NCBI GenBank assembly: GCA_902763505.1
Contig: CACWSO010000004.1
Span: 62,001-126,000 of the forward strand
Origin: an uncultured Eubacteriales bacterium
Lineage (GTDB): Bacteria > Bacillota > Clostridia > Peptostreptococcales > Anaerovoracaceae
Direction of reading: 5' to 3'
Length of the DNA: 64,000 nt
Shown in pieces: positions 36,901 to 45,937 of the stretch; position 1 is the stretch's first letter, and the number at the start of each line of letters is the position of its first letter. The notes beneath the pieces were generated by a model that saw only the letters and a program-made list of their open reading frames with translations, was not told the DNA's origin and searched no databases. Both the position numbers and the translations under genes were made by a program.

Positions 36901-38809
36901 GGCCGGCAATCCGGGGATTTGCAGCGCCTGCGTTGGCGCCCGCGCTCTCCCGGCAGATCGCTTCCGCCATTTTCCGGACGATCCGCAGTGCTGCCACTTT
37001 GATCTCCGGCTCGCTGCGCGTCATCGCCTCCTCGCAAAAGCCTGTGATTGCGTTGATATCTTCTTCGTGCAGAACATCAAGCGGTATCTCCAGAACAGTA
37101 TCGAGCAGGGTAAATGTCATGGCTTCTGTCTGCCCATGCTTTTGAAGCTGTACCATAAACGCATTGATATAATCGGGCACGAGTGCTTCCCGCGCGTGCT
37201 CCAGCAGCGCCTGGAAGGTAAACTTCAGGGAATAGCCTATCCACCTCTGCTGGCGTTCCGTTCTCTGCAGATCGGGTTCTGTGACAACAGCCAGATGCTC
37301 TTCCCACAGTTTCCGGCTGTCGAGGATATCCTCCGGCAGGATGACTCCGGCAGGCAGCTCTTTGCGGTATTCCTCATCGTAACATGCGATGATTTTTCCG
37401 ATCAGGACCGCTGCCTGTCTGCGGATATCGCCGCCCCGCTGCACCAGTAGTTCCTGCAGGAAATGAACCGCCATATATTTCTGTTCTTCACTCAAGTAGG
37501 TGAAGTACTCTTCGATGGTGCCAATGTACGCCCGGATGTTTTCCCACTGTTTTTCACTCCTGGCGTTCTCAAGAAGATCTCCGAATTCGCGGACGCTTCC
37601 GAACCGGTGCATGACATCGATATTGTGATCGATGGCAAGGTGCTTCAGCCGCACGACGGATTCGCGCTTGGTCAGCAGAGCTGCGTCTTTCCACACCAAA
37701 CGCTCGGTCTGCGTTTCATCCAGCTCCGGTCTGACGCCCATGCTCACCATGTAATCCTCAAAATCCCTGAGCTTGCGGTATACTCTGACATACCGGTCGT
37801 GCTTTGCCTGGTCTACGTTTTCCAGTTTTCCGAGGATCACATCAAAGGCCTGCTTGAGTGTATAGAAGCAGATCTCCTCATGTCCATTATTCCAGATACT
37901 CTTTACGCGGAAATCCGCGTAAATCAAAAGCAGGTTCTCACAGGACAGATTCTCCAGTTCCAAATCCCATGTAGAATGGTTGCTTGCGATATGCGCGATG
38001 CCGGACAGACCCATGCGCAGCAGCAGTTCATCTGTATAGTAGTAATGCAAATGCGGTATTCTCGGTATCTCCTCTTCCCTGCACCCGAACTTGCCGATAT
38101 CATGAGCTGCAGCCGCTGCGGATACCATCGCCAGATCGACGGGAACATCGTTTACGCGAAGCTGCCGCGCCATATGCATCGCAACATAATGGACGCCGGC
38201 AATATGACCCAGTGTATCGAAGGACTTCAGTGCCTTCCCTATCACGAGGAACTCGTACAGATAGTAGTCTCTGCTGAGTTTCATAAACCGGGCGTATTCT
38301 TCCCCTGCGGGATACTGCTCGGCTTCTTCCGCGCTTAGAAATGCAAAATCAAAATCCGCAATGATCTGCTGCCGTCTCTGTTTGTCGATCTGCAGCATCT
38401 CCTGAAGCACTTCACAGAAGAACAGCTCCGGGAAAAGGGAATCTGCAGTGGGCCTTTTGGCTCCCTGATTCGGATACATCCAGAGCAGAATCCTTCTGTA
38501 TATGCTGTCCAGCCAGCCTCCGTAAGGTTCCTTAAAGCCGGGGCAGGCTCTTTCGCCTGCCTCCATGAGATACGGGCGGCAGACCTCCAGGAGCTGACGG
38601 CAATCGATCGGCTTCACATCCTTGCCCGGATCTTCACTTTCCTGCATCCACGCCGCCAGATCATCTGCAAGGGCCTGCATCGGCATATCTGCCAAAAACC
38701 CTTGCATGTCTTTTTTCTTCATTCCGACTTTTTTGAGGAAACTGCTTCTCTGCAGATTGCGCTGCAGTCTCTTCAATATATATTTTCCTGTTATCGTATT
38801 CTTCTCCAT
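33971..38809 (-). CDS. Giant multidomain protein: HD + HEAT-like + NadD-like adenylyltransferase + GNAT-like + phosphoribosyltransferase-like
   Basis: 1612 residues, no signal peptide. In order: an HD-type hydrolase domain (about 195-345) with His207, AAHDIGKFG (His236-Asp237) and SNHST (His278); a long helical, HEAT-like scaffold (about 400-910); a nucleotidylyltransferase of the NadD/CoaD fold (about 932-1127) with FFPGTFDPFSLGHKG and ISSTKIRDNI; a GNAT-like segment (about 1130-1270); and a phosphoribosyltransferase-like region (about 1290-1530) with AILVDDILHKGYRM, the PRPP-binding motif. NadD makes NAD from nicotinate mononucleotide, and PRTases feed the same pathway. A role in NAD or another nucleotide cofactor is therefore plausible but inferred. 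It leads a tight operon with the LDH-like and flavodoxin-like genes. Confidence 0.75.
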   Translation of the reverse strand: MEKNTITGKYILKRLQRNLQRSSFLKKVGMKKKDMQGFLADMPMQALADDLAAWMQESEDPGKDVKPIDCRQLLEVCRPYLMEAGERACPGFKEPYGGWLDSIYRRILLWMYPNQGAKRPTADSLFPELFFCEVLQEMLQIDKQRRQQIIADFDFAFLSAEEAEQYPAGEEYARFMKLSRDYYLYEFLVIGKALKSFDTLGHIAGVHYVAMHMARQLRVNDVPVDLAMVSAAAAAHDIGKFGCREEEIPRIPHLHYYYTDELLLRMGLSGIAHIASNHSTWDLELENLSCENLLLIYADFRVKSIWNNGHEEICFYTLKQAFDVILGKLENVDQAKHDRYVRVYRKLRDFEDYMVSMGVRPELDETQTERLVWKDAALLTKRESVVRLKHLAIDHNIDVMHRFGSVREFGDLLENARSEKQWENIRAYIGTIEEYFTYLSEEQKYMAVHFLQELLVQRGGDIRRQAAVLIGKIIACYDEEYRKELPAGVILPEDILDSRKLWEEHLAVVTEPDLQRTERQQRWIGYSLKFTFQALLEHAREALVPDYINAFMVQLQKHGQTEAMTFTLLDTVLEIPLDVLHEEDINAITGFCEEAMTRSEPEIKVAALRIVRKMAEAICRESAGANAGAANPRIAGRLAALLDCSVEGEYQISAAYLKQKTAQALDLSDPFESPVIAETDSMEMFRDDLRIDTPWVIKAVHIEVMLDRVAKGQKEEVFYTAAHFSNLLKVSERVTIRHEAGRGLISIFDRLAREQQHEIVVELMRGLEIGDYQFSRYIPEYLGILITKLHQDEQTEVMRDLQQLLYNVNEKVVSVTLDTLGVILQNAQDAGADRRREIIGMLLMGMANYHRVVSQEAFQVLGRAVFGSDLLTLQQKAEIFVILCKKMLTLIEDRKGDLLRFFSNASSLNHVYRFISDYQFFCGELPIQDTREAAFFPGTFDPFSLGHKGIVTAIRDAGYEVYLALDEFSWSKNTQPRQYRRQIMNMTCADLIGTYIFPDDQPINIANPADIRRLRKLLPGKELFMVVGSDVIEGASSYRNNPEPDSIHVMNHIVFQRESSAEKQAGDRNYQEGKSKIRGKVIELTLPPHLEDISSTKIRDNIDENRDIASLIDPVVQNYIYDNALYLRQPMYKYILSARDLRFRSERSEGTVRSISIMDGAKDGAVVAEAHVHPVETRMLYEEFGNQKLASFIRERAPGRTLILDRIWADSVSLDEDSYQIILTETLSEALKDDFTYAIYYEGQDGKTDKKLLSVLRRQGFQEIMIDGAPSGCYGVDMRSPVTLLQNMSTVLKSPLNKNPRIEKVLQNAHARLQQSLAEMFPGTLVLSFNSLVMHNKLVQLITEENGVPFEEGAKRVLGPYMCVPFGKILNHMAVPNTVTKTLHLEKCFSPDLSGFHIKEYPNYASIEDQVKTIHSFRRSAILVDDILHKGYRMQRLDPILTENGVRVHKLIVGILSGNGKDLMAVQKRSVDSVYFLPNLKAWFVESSLYPFIGGDGVERHTGTIDDDFTAINLILPYVLPGFLSKRCSKAAIYNFSMVCLENARDILKTLEEEYQKEYQRKLTLQRLPEVVNAPKLTDVGQCLDFDRALAASTYVEDDIERLQRLKGLIKD

Positions 38810-38853
38810 TGAATGTTCCCCGGCCTTTTTTTCCTGTTGTTGTTATTTAATAC

Positions 38854-38859
38854 ATTATA
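38854..38859 (-). promoter_or_regulatory. Putative -10 element of the giant-protein operon
   Basis: A perfect TATAAT on the minus strand lies about 45 nt before the ATG. The best -35 candidate, ATGAAA at a 16-nt spacing, is weak. Confidence 0.4.
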
Positions 38860-38896
38860 GCACTAAATAACAGAGTTTCATGCCATAAAATAAGAA

Positions 38897-38921
38897 AACC
38901 CGCAGCGAGATGCTGCGAGTT
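38897..38921 (-). terminator. Terminator after pyrG and the intervening structured region
   Basis: ACTCGCAGC pairs with GCTGCGGGT across a 5-nt loop and is followed leftward by TTTTCTTATTTT. It separates the nucleotide cluster from the giant-protein operon. Confidence 0.8.
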
Positions 38922-38936
38922 TAACTGTTAAAGGAT

Positions 38937-39075
38937 GTTAACAAGGGGCACTATCCTTCCTGGCCTTAGGAATAGTTTATCCTATCTCTGCAACCCCTGT
39001 GGACTTCGCAGCGTCCATGACTGATTCAAGCCTGCCTTTCTTTCCTTGTTCTGCCCTGTCGTTAGTATAATCCGT
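38937..39075 (-). other. Intergenic region with RNA-like secondary structure downstream of pyrG
   Basis: About 140 nt with no credible gene lie between the pyrG stop and the terminator. Read leftward it contains nested complementary segments: GGGG ... CCCC enclosing CTATTCCT-AAGGCC-AGGAAGGATAG. No known RNA family was recognised. It may be a 3' UTR structure or a small RNA. Confidence 0.3.
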
Positions 39076-39079
39076 CGTA

Positions 39080-40696
39080 TTATCTCTTGCCTTTTCCTGC
39101 CTTTTGTCCGGCTGCTTTGATGAACTCCCGGAAGAGCGGATGCGCCTTGTTCGGTCTGCTCTTGAACTCCGGATGATACTGGACCCCGACGAAGAAATCG
39201 TTGGCCGGAAGGGTGATCGATTCCACTAGATTCTCATCCGGTGAGAGTCCGGCAATGATCATGCCCGCCTCTTCGAACTGGGCGCGGTAGTCATTGTTGA
39301 ATTCATACCTGTGTCTGTGCCGTTCCGAGATCTCTTCCTGCCCATATATTATCTCGAGCAGCGAACCCTTTGTGATCACACACGGATACGCGCCCAGACG
39401 CATAGTGCCGCCCTTCGGGATATCGCCGTACTGATCCGGCATGAAATCGATGATCTTGTGCCGGCACTGTTCATCGAACTCACCGGAATCAGCGTCCTCG
39501 ATCCCAAGCGCATTCCTGGCAAATTCGATCGCCGCCACCTGCATGCCGAGACAGATCCCCAGATATGGGATGTTGTGAGTCCGCGCAAAGCCCGCCGCCC
39601 TGATTTTGCCTTCGATGCCTCTGTCACCGAAGCCGCCCGGAACCAGGATCCCGTGCACGTCGCCGAGGATCTCCTGCTCTGTCTCCGGCGTGATGTCCTC
39701 TGCTTCGACCCAGCGGATGTCCACGGAGAGGCTGTTCTCGTAACCGCCGTGGCGGAGAGCCTCCGCAACGGACAGATAAGCGTCATGGAGCTTGATATAC
39801 TTGCCGACGAGGGCAATGCGGACCTTATCGCCGCCGGTCTTGATCCTGCCGACCATCTCTTTCCATTCTTCCATGTCGCAGGGTCCCGCGTCGATGCCGA
39901 GCTCCCGGCATACGATCCAGGAGAACTTGGCCTCCTCCAGCATGAGCGGCGCCTCGTACAGAATCGGCAGTGTGAGATTCTGAATGACGCAGTCCCGCTT
40001 CACATTGCAGAACATCGCGATCTTGTCATAGATATCTTCATCGATCGGTTCATCGGCGCGCATGATGATGATATCCGGAGAGATTCCCATGTTGCGCAGT
40101 TCCCGGACGGAATGCTGCGTCGGTTTGGATTTATGTTCGCCGGAGCTTTTGATGTACGGCACCAGTGTGACATGAATGAAGCAGCAGTTCTCCCTGCCGT
40201 GCTCCAGACTGACCTGACGGATCGCCTCCAGGAACGGCTGGCTCTCGATATCTCCTACTGTGCCGCCGATCTCCGTGATGATAACGTCGCAGTCGCTTTC
40301 CTCTCCTACGTTGTATATGAAGTCCTTGATTTCATCCGTGATATGCGGGATGACCTGAACCGTGCTCCCGAGATACTCCCCTTTCCTCTCTTTGTTCAAC
40401 ACATTCCAGTAGACTTTCCCTGTCGTCAGATTGGAGAATTTATTGAGGTTCTCATCGATGAATCGTTCGTAATGGCCAAGGTCCAGATCCGTTTCGGCTC
40501 CGTCCTCTGTGACGTACACCTCTCCATGCTGGAAGGGGCTCATGGTCCCCGGGTCAACATTGATGTACGGGTCCAGTTTCTGCGCGATCACCTTCAGACC
40601 GCGGGCTTTCAGAAGCCGGCCCAGTGAGGCAGCTGTGATGCCTTTGCCCAGTCCCGAAACGACTCCTCCTGTTACGAAGATATACTTTTTATCCAA
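39080..40696 (-). CDS. pyrG: CTP synthase
   Basis: 538 residues, full length. The N-terminal synthetase domain starts [20 protein letters not shown] (P-loop). The C-terminal class I glutamine amidotransferase has the nucleophile in [16 protein letters not shown] and a late His-Glu in YHPEFKSRP. It makes CTP from UTP, ATP and glutamine. It is the last gene of the nucleotide cluster, 49 nt after guaA. Confidence 0.97.
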   Translation of the reverse strand: MDKKYIFVTGGVVSGLGKGITAASLGRLLKARGLKVIAQKLDPYINVDPGTMSPFQHGEVYVTEDGAETDLDLGHYERFIDENLNKFSNLTTGKVYWNVLNKERKGEYLGSTVQVIPHITDEIKDFIYNVGEESDCDVIITEIGGTVGDIESQPFLEAIRQVSLEHGRENCCFIHVTLVPYIKSSGEHKSKPTQHSVRELRNMGISPDIIIMRADEPIDEDIYDKIAMFCNVKRDCVIQNLTLPILYEAPLMLEEAKFSWIVCRELGIDAGPCDMEEWKEMVGRIKTGGDKVRIALVGKYIKLHDAYLSVAEALRHGGYENSLSVDIRWVEAEDITPETEQEILGDVHGILVPGGFGDRGIEGKIRAAGFARTHNIPYLGICLGMQVAAIEFARNALGIEDADSGEFDEQCRHKIIDFMPDQYGDIPKGGTMRLGAYPCVITKGSLLEIIYGQEEISERHRHRYEFNNDYRAQFEEAGMIIAGLSPDENLVESITLPANDFFVGVQYHPEFKSRPNKAHPLFREFIKAAGQKAGKGKR

Positions 40697-40745
40697 TTCA
40701 GATCACCTCTTTTCAGATTCATATTCTGATGATTATTTAACGTAT

Positions 40746-42299
40746 TTATTCCATTTCCACCGTGCCCGGCGGCTTGCTGGTCAGATCGTAGAACACCCGG
40801 TTCACATGATCCACTTCGTTGACGATCCTCGTCATGGCGCGCTGCAGCACGTCCCACGGGATCTCAGCAGCCTCCGCTGTCATGAAGTCTGAGGTCGTAA
40901 CAGCCCTCAGCGCAATGGCGTAATCGTAGGTTCTGAAATCTCCCATGACGCCGACTGTCTGCATGTTGGTCAGGGCAGCGAAATACTGGTTCGGCTCTTT
41001 CATCCTGCCTTCTGCGACAGCCTTCGCGATCTCCTCACGGTAGATCGCATCCGCATCCTGTACGATGCGGCACTTTTCCGCCGTGACCTCGCCGATGATG
41101 CGCACGCCCAGTCCCGGCCCGGGAAAGGGCTGACGGCTGACGATCTCCTCAGGGAGCCCCAGTTCACGCCCGAGCTGCCGCACTTCATCCTTGAACAACA
41201 GCCGCAGTGGCTCGATGATCTCCCGGAAGTCCACATAGTCCGGCAGACCGCCCACATTGTGGTGGGACTTGATCACGGCCGACTTGCCCAGTCCACTCTC
41301 GATCACGTCCGGATAGATCGTTCCCTGCGCCAGATAATCGACGGCGCCGATCTTCTTCGCCTCTTCCTCGAAGACGCGGATGAACTCCTCGCCGATGATT
41401 TTGCGTTTATCCTCGGGAGCTACAGCTCCGGCCAGTCTCTGATAGAATCGTTTCGCCGCGTCGACCTTCACGAAATCGAGATCGAAGAGCCCGCCTTCGC
41501 CGAATACTGCAGCGACTTCCGCCGACTCATCCTTCCGCAACAGCCCGTGATCCACAAAGACACAGGTAAGCTGCGGACCGATCGCTTTCGCCAGCAGCGC
41601 CGCGACGACGGAGGAATCGACGCCGCCGGACAGCGCCAGCAGGACTTTGCCTGTTCCGATTTTTTCACGCAAAGCCTTTATCTGCGTTTCTGCGAAGGAC
41701 TCCATCTTCCAGTCCTGCGCACACCCGCAGATGTCCAATACGAAGGTTCTGAGAAACTCGAATCCGTGCGCAGTATGCTCGACCTCCGGATGAAACTGCA
41801 CTGCGTAGAACCGTCTCTGCCGGTCTTCCATCCCGGCCACCGGGCAGTCTTCCGTGTGGGCCGTAATCACAAAGCCTTCCGGCGGTCTGCTGATATAATC
41901 TGTATGGCTCATCCAGCACACGTTGACATCGTCGGCCGTGCGCAGCAGGCCTTCGCGATCATCGATCGTGACTTCCGTTCTGCCGTATTCGCTCGTCGGC
42001 GCGGAGTTGATTTCTCCGCCCAGGCGGTAAGCCATCAACTGCGCACCGTAACAGATCCCCAGGATCGGAATGCCGAGACGAAAGATCTCTTCGTCAACCG
42101 TCGGTGCATTTTCGCCGTAGGCGCTCTGAGGACCGCCGGTAAAGATGATCCCCTTCGGATCGATCGCGCGGATCTTTTCAATGCCAATGTTGTCATGGTT
42201 ATACAGTTCGGAGAACACGCAGCACTCCCGCACCCTCCGCGCGATCAGCTGATCGTACTGTCCTCCGAAGTCAATGATCAGGATTCTATTATTTGCCAT
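40746..42299 (-). CDS. guaA: GMP synthase (glutamine-hydrolysing)
   Basis: 517 residues. The N-terminal amidotransferase has [15 protein letters not shown] with the catalytic Cys and FHPEVEHT. The ATP-pyrophosphatase domain has [16 protein letters not shown]. The C-terminal dimerisation domain is complete. It converts XMP to GMP. The protein ends [10 protein letters not shown] rather than the common P-A-T-I-E-W-E, so its 3' end differs from the guaA-end-like repeats seen elsewhere in this window. Its start lies 3 nt after the LysR gene stop. Confidence 0.97.
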   Translation of the reverse strand: MANNRILIIDFGGQYDQLIARRVRECCVFSELYNHDNIGIEKIRAIDPKGIIFTGGPQSAYGENAPTVDEEIFRLGIPILGICYGAQLMAYRLGGEINSAPTSEYGRTEVTIDDREGLLRTADDVNVCWMSHTDYISRPPEGFVITAHTEDCPVAGMEDRQRRFYAVQFHPEVEHTAHGFEFLRTFVLDICGCAQDWKMESFAETQIKALREKIGTGKVLLALSGGVDSSVVAALLAKAIGPQLTCVFVDHGLLRKDESAEVAAVFGEGGLFDLDFVKVDAAKRFYQRLAGAVAPEDKRKIIGEEFIRVFEEEAKKIGAVDYLAQGTIYPDVIESGLGKSAVIKSHHNVGGLPDYVDFREIIEPLRLLFKDEVRQLGRELGLPEEIVSRQPFPGPGLGVRIIGEVTAEKCRIVQDADAIYREEIAKAVAEGRMKEPNQYFAALTNMQTVGVMGDFRTYDYAIALRAVTTSDFMTAEAAEIPWDVLQRAMTRIVNEVDHVNRVFYDLTSKPPGTVEME

Positions 42300-42302
42300 C
42301 CT

Positions 42303-43196
42303 TTACTCTTTCCTCTGCCTCTCCACTTCTTCTTTCACAAAGTCGATAAACTTCTCCTCGATGGACGGAAGCGGTCTGCCTTTGCGCCACACGAAGAGAT
42401 ATTCCAGCGTTTTATCTTTTCCTGAGATCTCCTTGAAGACCAGGGAATCGTTGGGGATATTCGCCGTTCTCGGGAAAATACTGATCCCGACCTGCCGTCG
42501 CGCAAGGGCTGCCGCGTCGAGATAGCTGTCCATTTCGCAGACGATCTTCGGCTCCGCGCCTGTCTTCCTGAACCATCTGTGGATGGTCTCGATCGTCGCT
42601 TTCCTGCTCGGCACGATGAGATTCTCTCCGACCAGATCAGAGATTTTGATCGTCTTGCCTTCCTTCCGGGCCAACGGGTGATCTTTGCTCATCAAGGCGG
42701 CCAGTTTTTCCTTGCCGACGGAGAAACTGTGCAGCAGCGAGTTGTCGCACGGCGAGGTGATAACGGCCAGACTGATGATGCCGCTTCTCAGTTTCTCAAG
42801 CAGATCGTCGGTGCTCCCGTCGAGGATCCTGAACCGGATGTGCGGGTACCTTTCGATGAAACCGGAGCACCATTCCGCCGCGATATCCGGCGCGATACCC
42901 TCTACAAGACCGATGGAAATGGTTCCGCGCATGCCATCGCTGAGGGACAGGATCTCCGTCTTCGTCTTTTCGACCATTCTGAGGATCTCCTTCGCCCGCC
43001 GGTACAGAAGTTCGCCTGACTCCGTCAGATCCAGCTGCCGCTTCCCTCTGATAAACAGTTCTGTATTCAATTCGAGTTCCAGTTTTTTGATCTGTGCGCT
43101 GAGCGGCGGCTGGCTCATATGCAGCTTTTCGGCTGCCTTTGTGATGTTCAGCTCTTCCGCTACCACAACGAAGTACTGCAGGGTTCTCAGATCCAT
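42303..43196 (-). CDS. LysR-family transcriptional regulator
   Basis: 297 residues. The N-terminal winged HTH (about 1-60) reads LQYFVVVAEELNITKAAEKL followed by HMSQPPLSAQIKKLE, the classic LysR start. The effector domain (about 90-290) has IGLVEGIAPDIAAEW. It is inserted between purB (18 nt) and guaA (3 nt), so it is co-transcribed with biosynthetic genes instead of being divergent as LysR genes usually are. It may sense a purine intermediate and autoregulate, but no operator was identified. Confidence 0.9.
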   Translation of the reverse strand: MDLRTLQYFVVVAEELNITKAAEKLHMSQPPLSAQIKKLELELNTELFIRGKRQLDLTESGELLYRRAKEILRMVEKTKTEILSLSDGMRGTISIGLVEGIAPDIAAEWCSGFIERYPHIRFRILDGSTDDLLEKLRSGIISLAVITSPCDNSLLHSFSVGKEKLAALMSKDHPLARKEGKTIKISDLVGENLIVPSRKATIETIHRWFRKTGAEPKIVCEMDSYLDAAALARRQVGISIFPRTANIPNDSLVFKEISGKDKTLEYLFVWRKGRPLPSIEEKFIDFVKEEVERQRKE

Positions 43197-43214
43197 AGCT
43201 CCTCCTGTATCTCG

Positions 43215-44630
43215 TTATATCTCTATCTCTTCAGATGACTGCCCGGCACCGCTGAGCAACGGCCGCACTGTTTCGAGGAATGTGTCGACCTGCTGTGCGC
43301 ACCGGCCTGTGTATTTCTCCGGCGCCAGGATCTCCTGCAGATCCTTTTCTTCCAGACAGAATGCTTCTTCTCCGGCAAGGCGCTCCAGCAGATCGCACTC
43401 ACCGCCTTCCTTCATCCGGGTCGTCGCCTCCATGGAACATCTGCGGATGATCTCGTGGAGCTGCTGTCTGTCGCCGCCGTTTTTCACGCCTTCCATAAGC
43501 AGATTCTCTGTCGCCATGAACGGCAGATACTCGCGGACGGTCTTCTCGATGATCTTCTCATTCACATGCAATCCGTCTGTCACATTCCGGGCAAGACGCA
43601 GGATCGCGTCGGCGCACAGGAAGCCTTCCGGCATGGAGATCCGCCGGTTCGCGGAATCATCCAAGGTCCGTTCCATCCATTGGACGGACGCCGTCATCGG
43701 CGCGTTCATCGCATCCGCAATCAGATACCTCGCCAGTGAACAGATCCGCTCGCTGCGCATCGGGTTGCGTTTGTACGCCATTGCAGAGGATCCGATCTGC
43801 GTCTTTTCGAATGGCTCTTCGACCTGCCGGTCGTGCTGCATCAGCCGGATGTCGTTCGCCATGCGGTACGCGCTCTGGGCCACAGATGACAGTGCGTTCA
43901 GGATGCGGCTGTCTACTTTGCGCGGGTAGGTCTGTCCGCAGACGCTGAAGCACTCGCTGAACCCGAAGGTCTCCGCGAGATCCCGATTCATCGCATCGAT
44001 CTTTTCCGTATTGCCTTCAAACAGTTCCACGAAGCTCGCTTCGGTGCCGGTCGTACCGCGGCATCCGAGGAACTTGATATTACGCAATGCAAAATCTATC
44101 TCTTCCAGATCGGAAAGATAGTCCTGCATCCAAAGCGTCGCCCGCTTGCCGACTGTTACAAGCTGGGCAGGCTGATAGTGGGTATAGCCCAGCGTCGGAG
44201 TATCTTTGTACTCTTCCGCGAAGTGAGCCAGATTCGAAAGCACTCCCAGCAGCTGTCCGCGGATATACTGAAGCGCGTCCCGATAGATGATCAGGTCCGC
44301 GTTGTCCGTGACGTAACAGCTGGTCGCGCCGAGATGGATGATCCCCGCCGCAGAAGGTGCTGCCTTGCCGTAAGCATAGACGTGAGCCATGACATCATGG
44401 CGGACTTCCTTTTCCCTTTCACGGACGCAGTCGTAATCGATGTCTGAAATGTGCGCCTCCAGGTCCGCGACCTGTTCTTCTGTGATGGGAAGCCCCTGCT
44501 TCATCTCTTCGCGGGCCAATGCGGTCCACAGTCTGCGCCATGTCTGATACCTGGTATCAGACGAAAACAGCTGCAGCATATACTTTGATGCATAACGTGA
44601 AGAAAGGGGTGATTCATATCTGTCTGTCAT
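43215..44630 (-). CDS. purB: Adenylosuccinate lyase
   Basis: 471 residues, beginning MTDRYESPLSSRYAS. The fumarase-superfamily signature GSSAMAYKRNPMRSERI is present, with THYQPAQLVTVGKR and the GATSCYVTDNADL region. It catalyses two steps, forming AICAR and AMP with release of fumarate. The frame is open 104 codons further upstream, but that extension lies inside purA, has no family similarity, and the ATG at 44628-44630 lies 14 nt after the purA stop. Confidence 0.95.
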   Translation of the reverse strand: MTDRYESPLSSRYASKYMLQLFSSDTRYQTWRRLWTALAREEMKQGLPITEEQVADLEAHISDIDYDCVREREKEVRHDVMAHVYAYGKAAPSAAGIIHLGATSCYVTDNADLIIYRDALQYIRGQLLGVLSNLAHFAEEYKDTPTLGYTHYQPAQLVTVGKRATLWMQDYLSDLEEIDFALRNIKFLGCRGTTGTEASFVELFEGNTEKIDAMNRDLAETFGFSECFSVCGQTYPRKVDSRILNALSSVAQSAYRMANDIRLMQHDRQVEEPFEKTQIGSSAMAYKRNPMRSERICSLARYLIADAMNAPMTASVQWMERTLDDSANRRISMPEGFLCADAILRLARNVTDGLHVNEKIIEKTVREYLPFMATENLLMEGVKNGGDRQQLHEIIRRCSMEATTRMKEGGECDLLERLAGEEAFCLEEKDLQEILAPEKYTGRCAQQVDTFLETVRPLLSGAGQSSEEIEI

Positions 44631-44644
44631 ATTGATGGTCTCCT

Positions 44645-45919
44645 CTATCTGATAATAATACTGTCGCGCTCCGGACCGACCGATAGATACTTGACGCGAC
44701 ATCCGGTCTGTCCTTCGATGAACTCGATATAAGCGCGCGCCTCTTCCGGGAGATCCTCCCATCTGCGCACGCCGGAAATATCGCAGTTCCATCCCTGCAT
44801 CCATTCTATCACAGGTTCCGCCCCGCCGAGTTCTGAAGGAAACGGAAAATGGTCTATTTCTTTCCCACCTGCCAGATAACGGGTGCATACCGGTATCTGC
44901 TGCATATATCCGAGCACATCCAGCTTTGTGATCGCCAGACATGTCGCGTTTTGAAGCTCCACACCGTATCTGGTCGCAACAAGATCGATTGGACCGACAC
45001 GGCGAGGCCGTCCTGTCTTTGCTCCGTATTCGGCACCGGCTTCGCGGAGCCGGTCTGCCTCTTCTCCAAACATCTCACATACGAAGGGCCCTTCCCCGAC
45101 GCATGTGGAATACGCCTTTACAACGCCCACGGTCTCAGAAAGACTGACCGACGGCATCCCTGATCCAATGGGTGCGTACGCCGCGAGCGTATTGGAAGAT
45201 GTCGTATAAGGATATATGCCGTAATCAAGATCCCGCAAAGCGCCAAGCTGTGCTTCGAACAGAATGCTTTTGTCCTGCTGCTGCGCCTGCTGCAGATATG
45301 CATGTGTATCGCAGACATATGGTTTGATCGGCTCGCAGCAATCCCGGATCCAATCCTCCAGCATTTCCATCGTATACGGCTGCGCCCCGTACACCTTCGT
45401 CAGGATCAGATTCTTCCACTCCAGAATATCCTGCAGATGCGCACGCAGTTTTTCCGGATGAAACAACTCACCGGCCATGAGTGTTTTTTTCTGATATTTG
45501 TCGGAATAGAAGGGCGCGATGCCCTGCTTGGTCGACCCGTATTGTTTGTCCGCGAGGCGCGCCTCCTCCAGCGCGTCCAGATCCCTATGCCACGGCATCA
45601 GCAAGGATGCCCGGTCGCTGATTTTCAAATTGTCCGGCGTGACTGCCACGCCTTCCGCCGCGACATACTGTATCTCTTTCCAAAGATTATCGGGATCGAC
45701 TGCTACGCCGTTTCCGAGGATATTGACGACGCCTTCCCTGAAGATACCGGACGGAAGCAGATGCAGCGCAAACTTTCCTTTCTCATTGATCACGGTATGC
45801 CCCGCGTTTCCCCCGCCTTGATAGCGGATCACGATGTCGTACTGTTCTGTCAGAAGATCGACCATCCTGCCTTTGCCTTCATCGCCCCAGTTGATACCTA
45901 CTACTGCACAAGTTTTCAT
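44645..45919 (-). CDS. purA: Adenylosuccinate synthase
   Basis: 424 residues. VGINWGDEGKGRMVDLLTEQ is the N-terminal GTP/IMP-binding signature (with the conserved Asp and Lys), and GNAGHTVINEKGKFALHLLP follows. It makes adenylosuccinate from IMP, aspartate and GTP, the substrate for the adjacent purB product. It lies between purC (18 nt) and purB. Confidence 0.96.
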   Translation of the reverse strand: MKTCAVVGINWGDEGKGRMVDLLTEQYDIVIRYQGGGNAGHTVINEKGKFALHLLPSGIFREGVVNILGNGVAVDPDNLWKEIQYVAAEGVAVTPDNLKISDRASLLMPWHRDLDALEEARLADKQYGSTKQGIAPFYSDKYQKKTLMAGELFHPEKLRAHLQDILEWKNLILTKVYGAQPYTMEMLEDWIRDCCEPIKPYVCDTHAYLQQAQQQDKSILFEAQLGALRDLDYGIYPYTTSSNTLAAYAPIGSGMPSVSLSETVGVVKAYSTCVGEGPFVCEMFGEEADRLREAGAEYGAKTGRPRRVGPIDLVATRYGVELQNATCLAITKLDVLGYMQQIPVCTRYLAGGKEIDHFPFPSELGGAEPVIEWMQGWNCDISGVRRWEDLPEEARAYIEFIEGQTGCRVKYLSVGPERDSIIIR

Positions 45920-45937
45920 ATAGCATAAACCCCTTTG

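Noticed and set aside
40746..42299. The window's guaA as the target of the att-like sites
   Set aside because: Its 3' end encodes V-E-M-E and differs from the I-E-W-E core, and no element adjoins its stop codon.
44631..44942. 104-codon extension of purB
   Set aside because: It is the antisense-like shadow frame of purA without family similarity. The normal PurB length starts at 44630.
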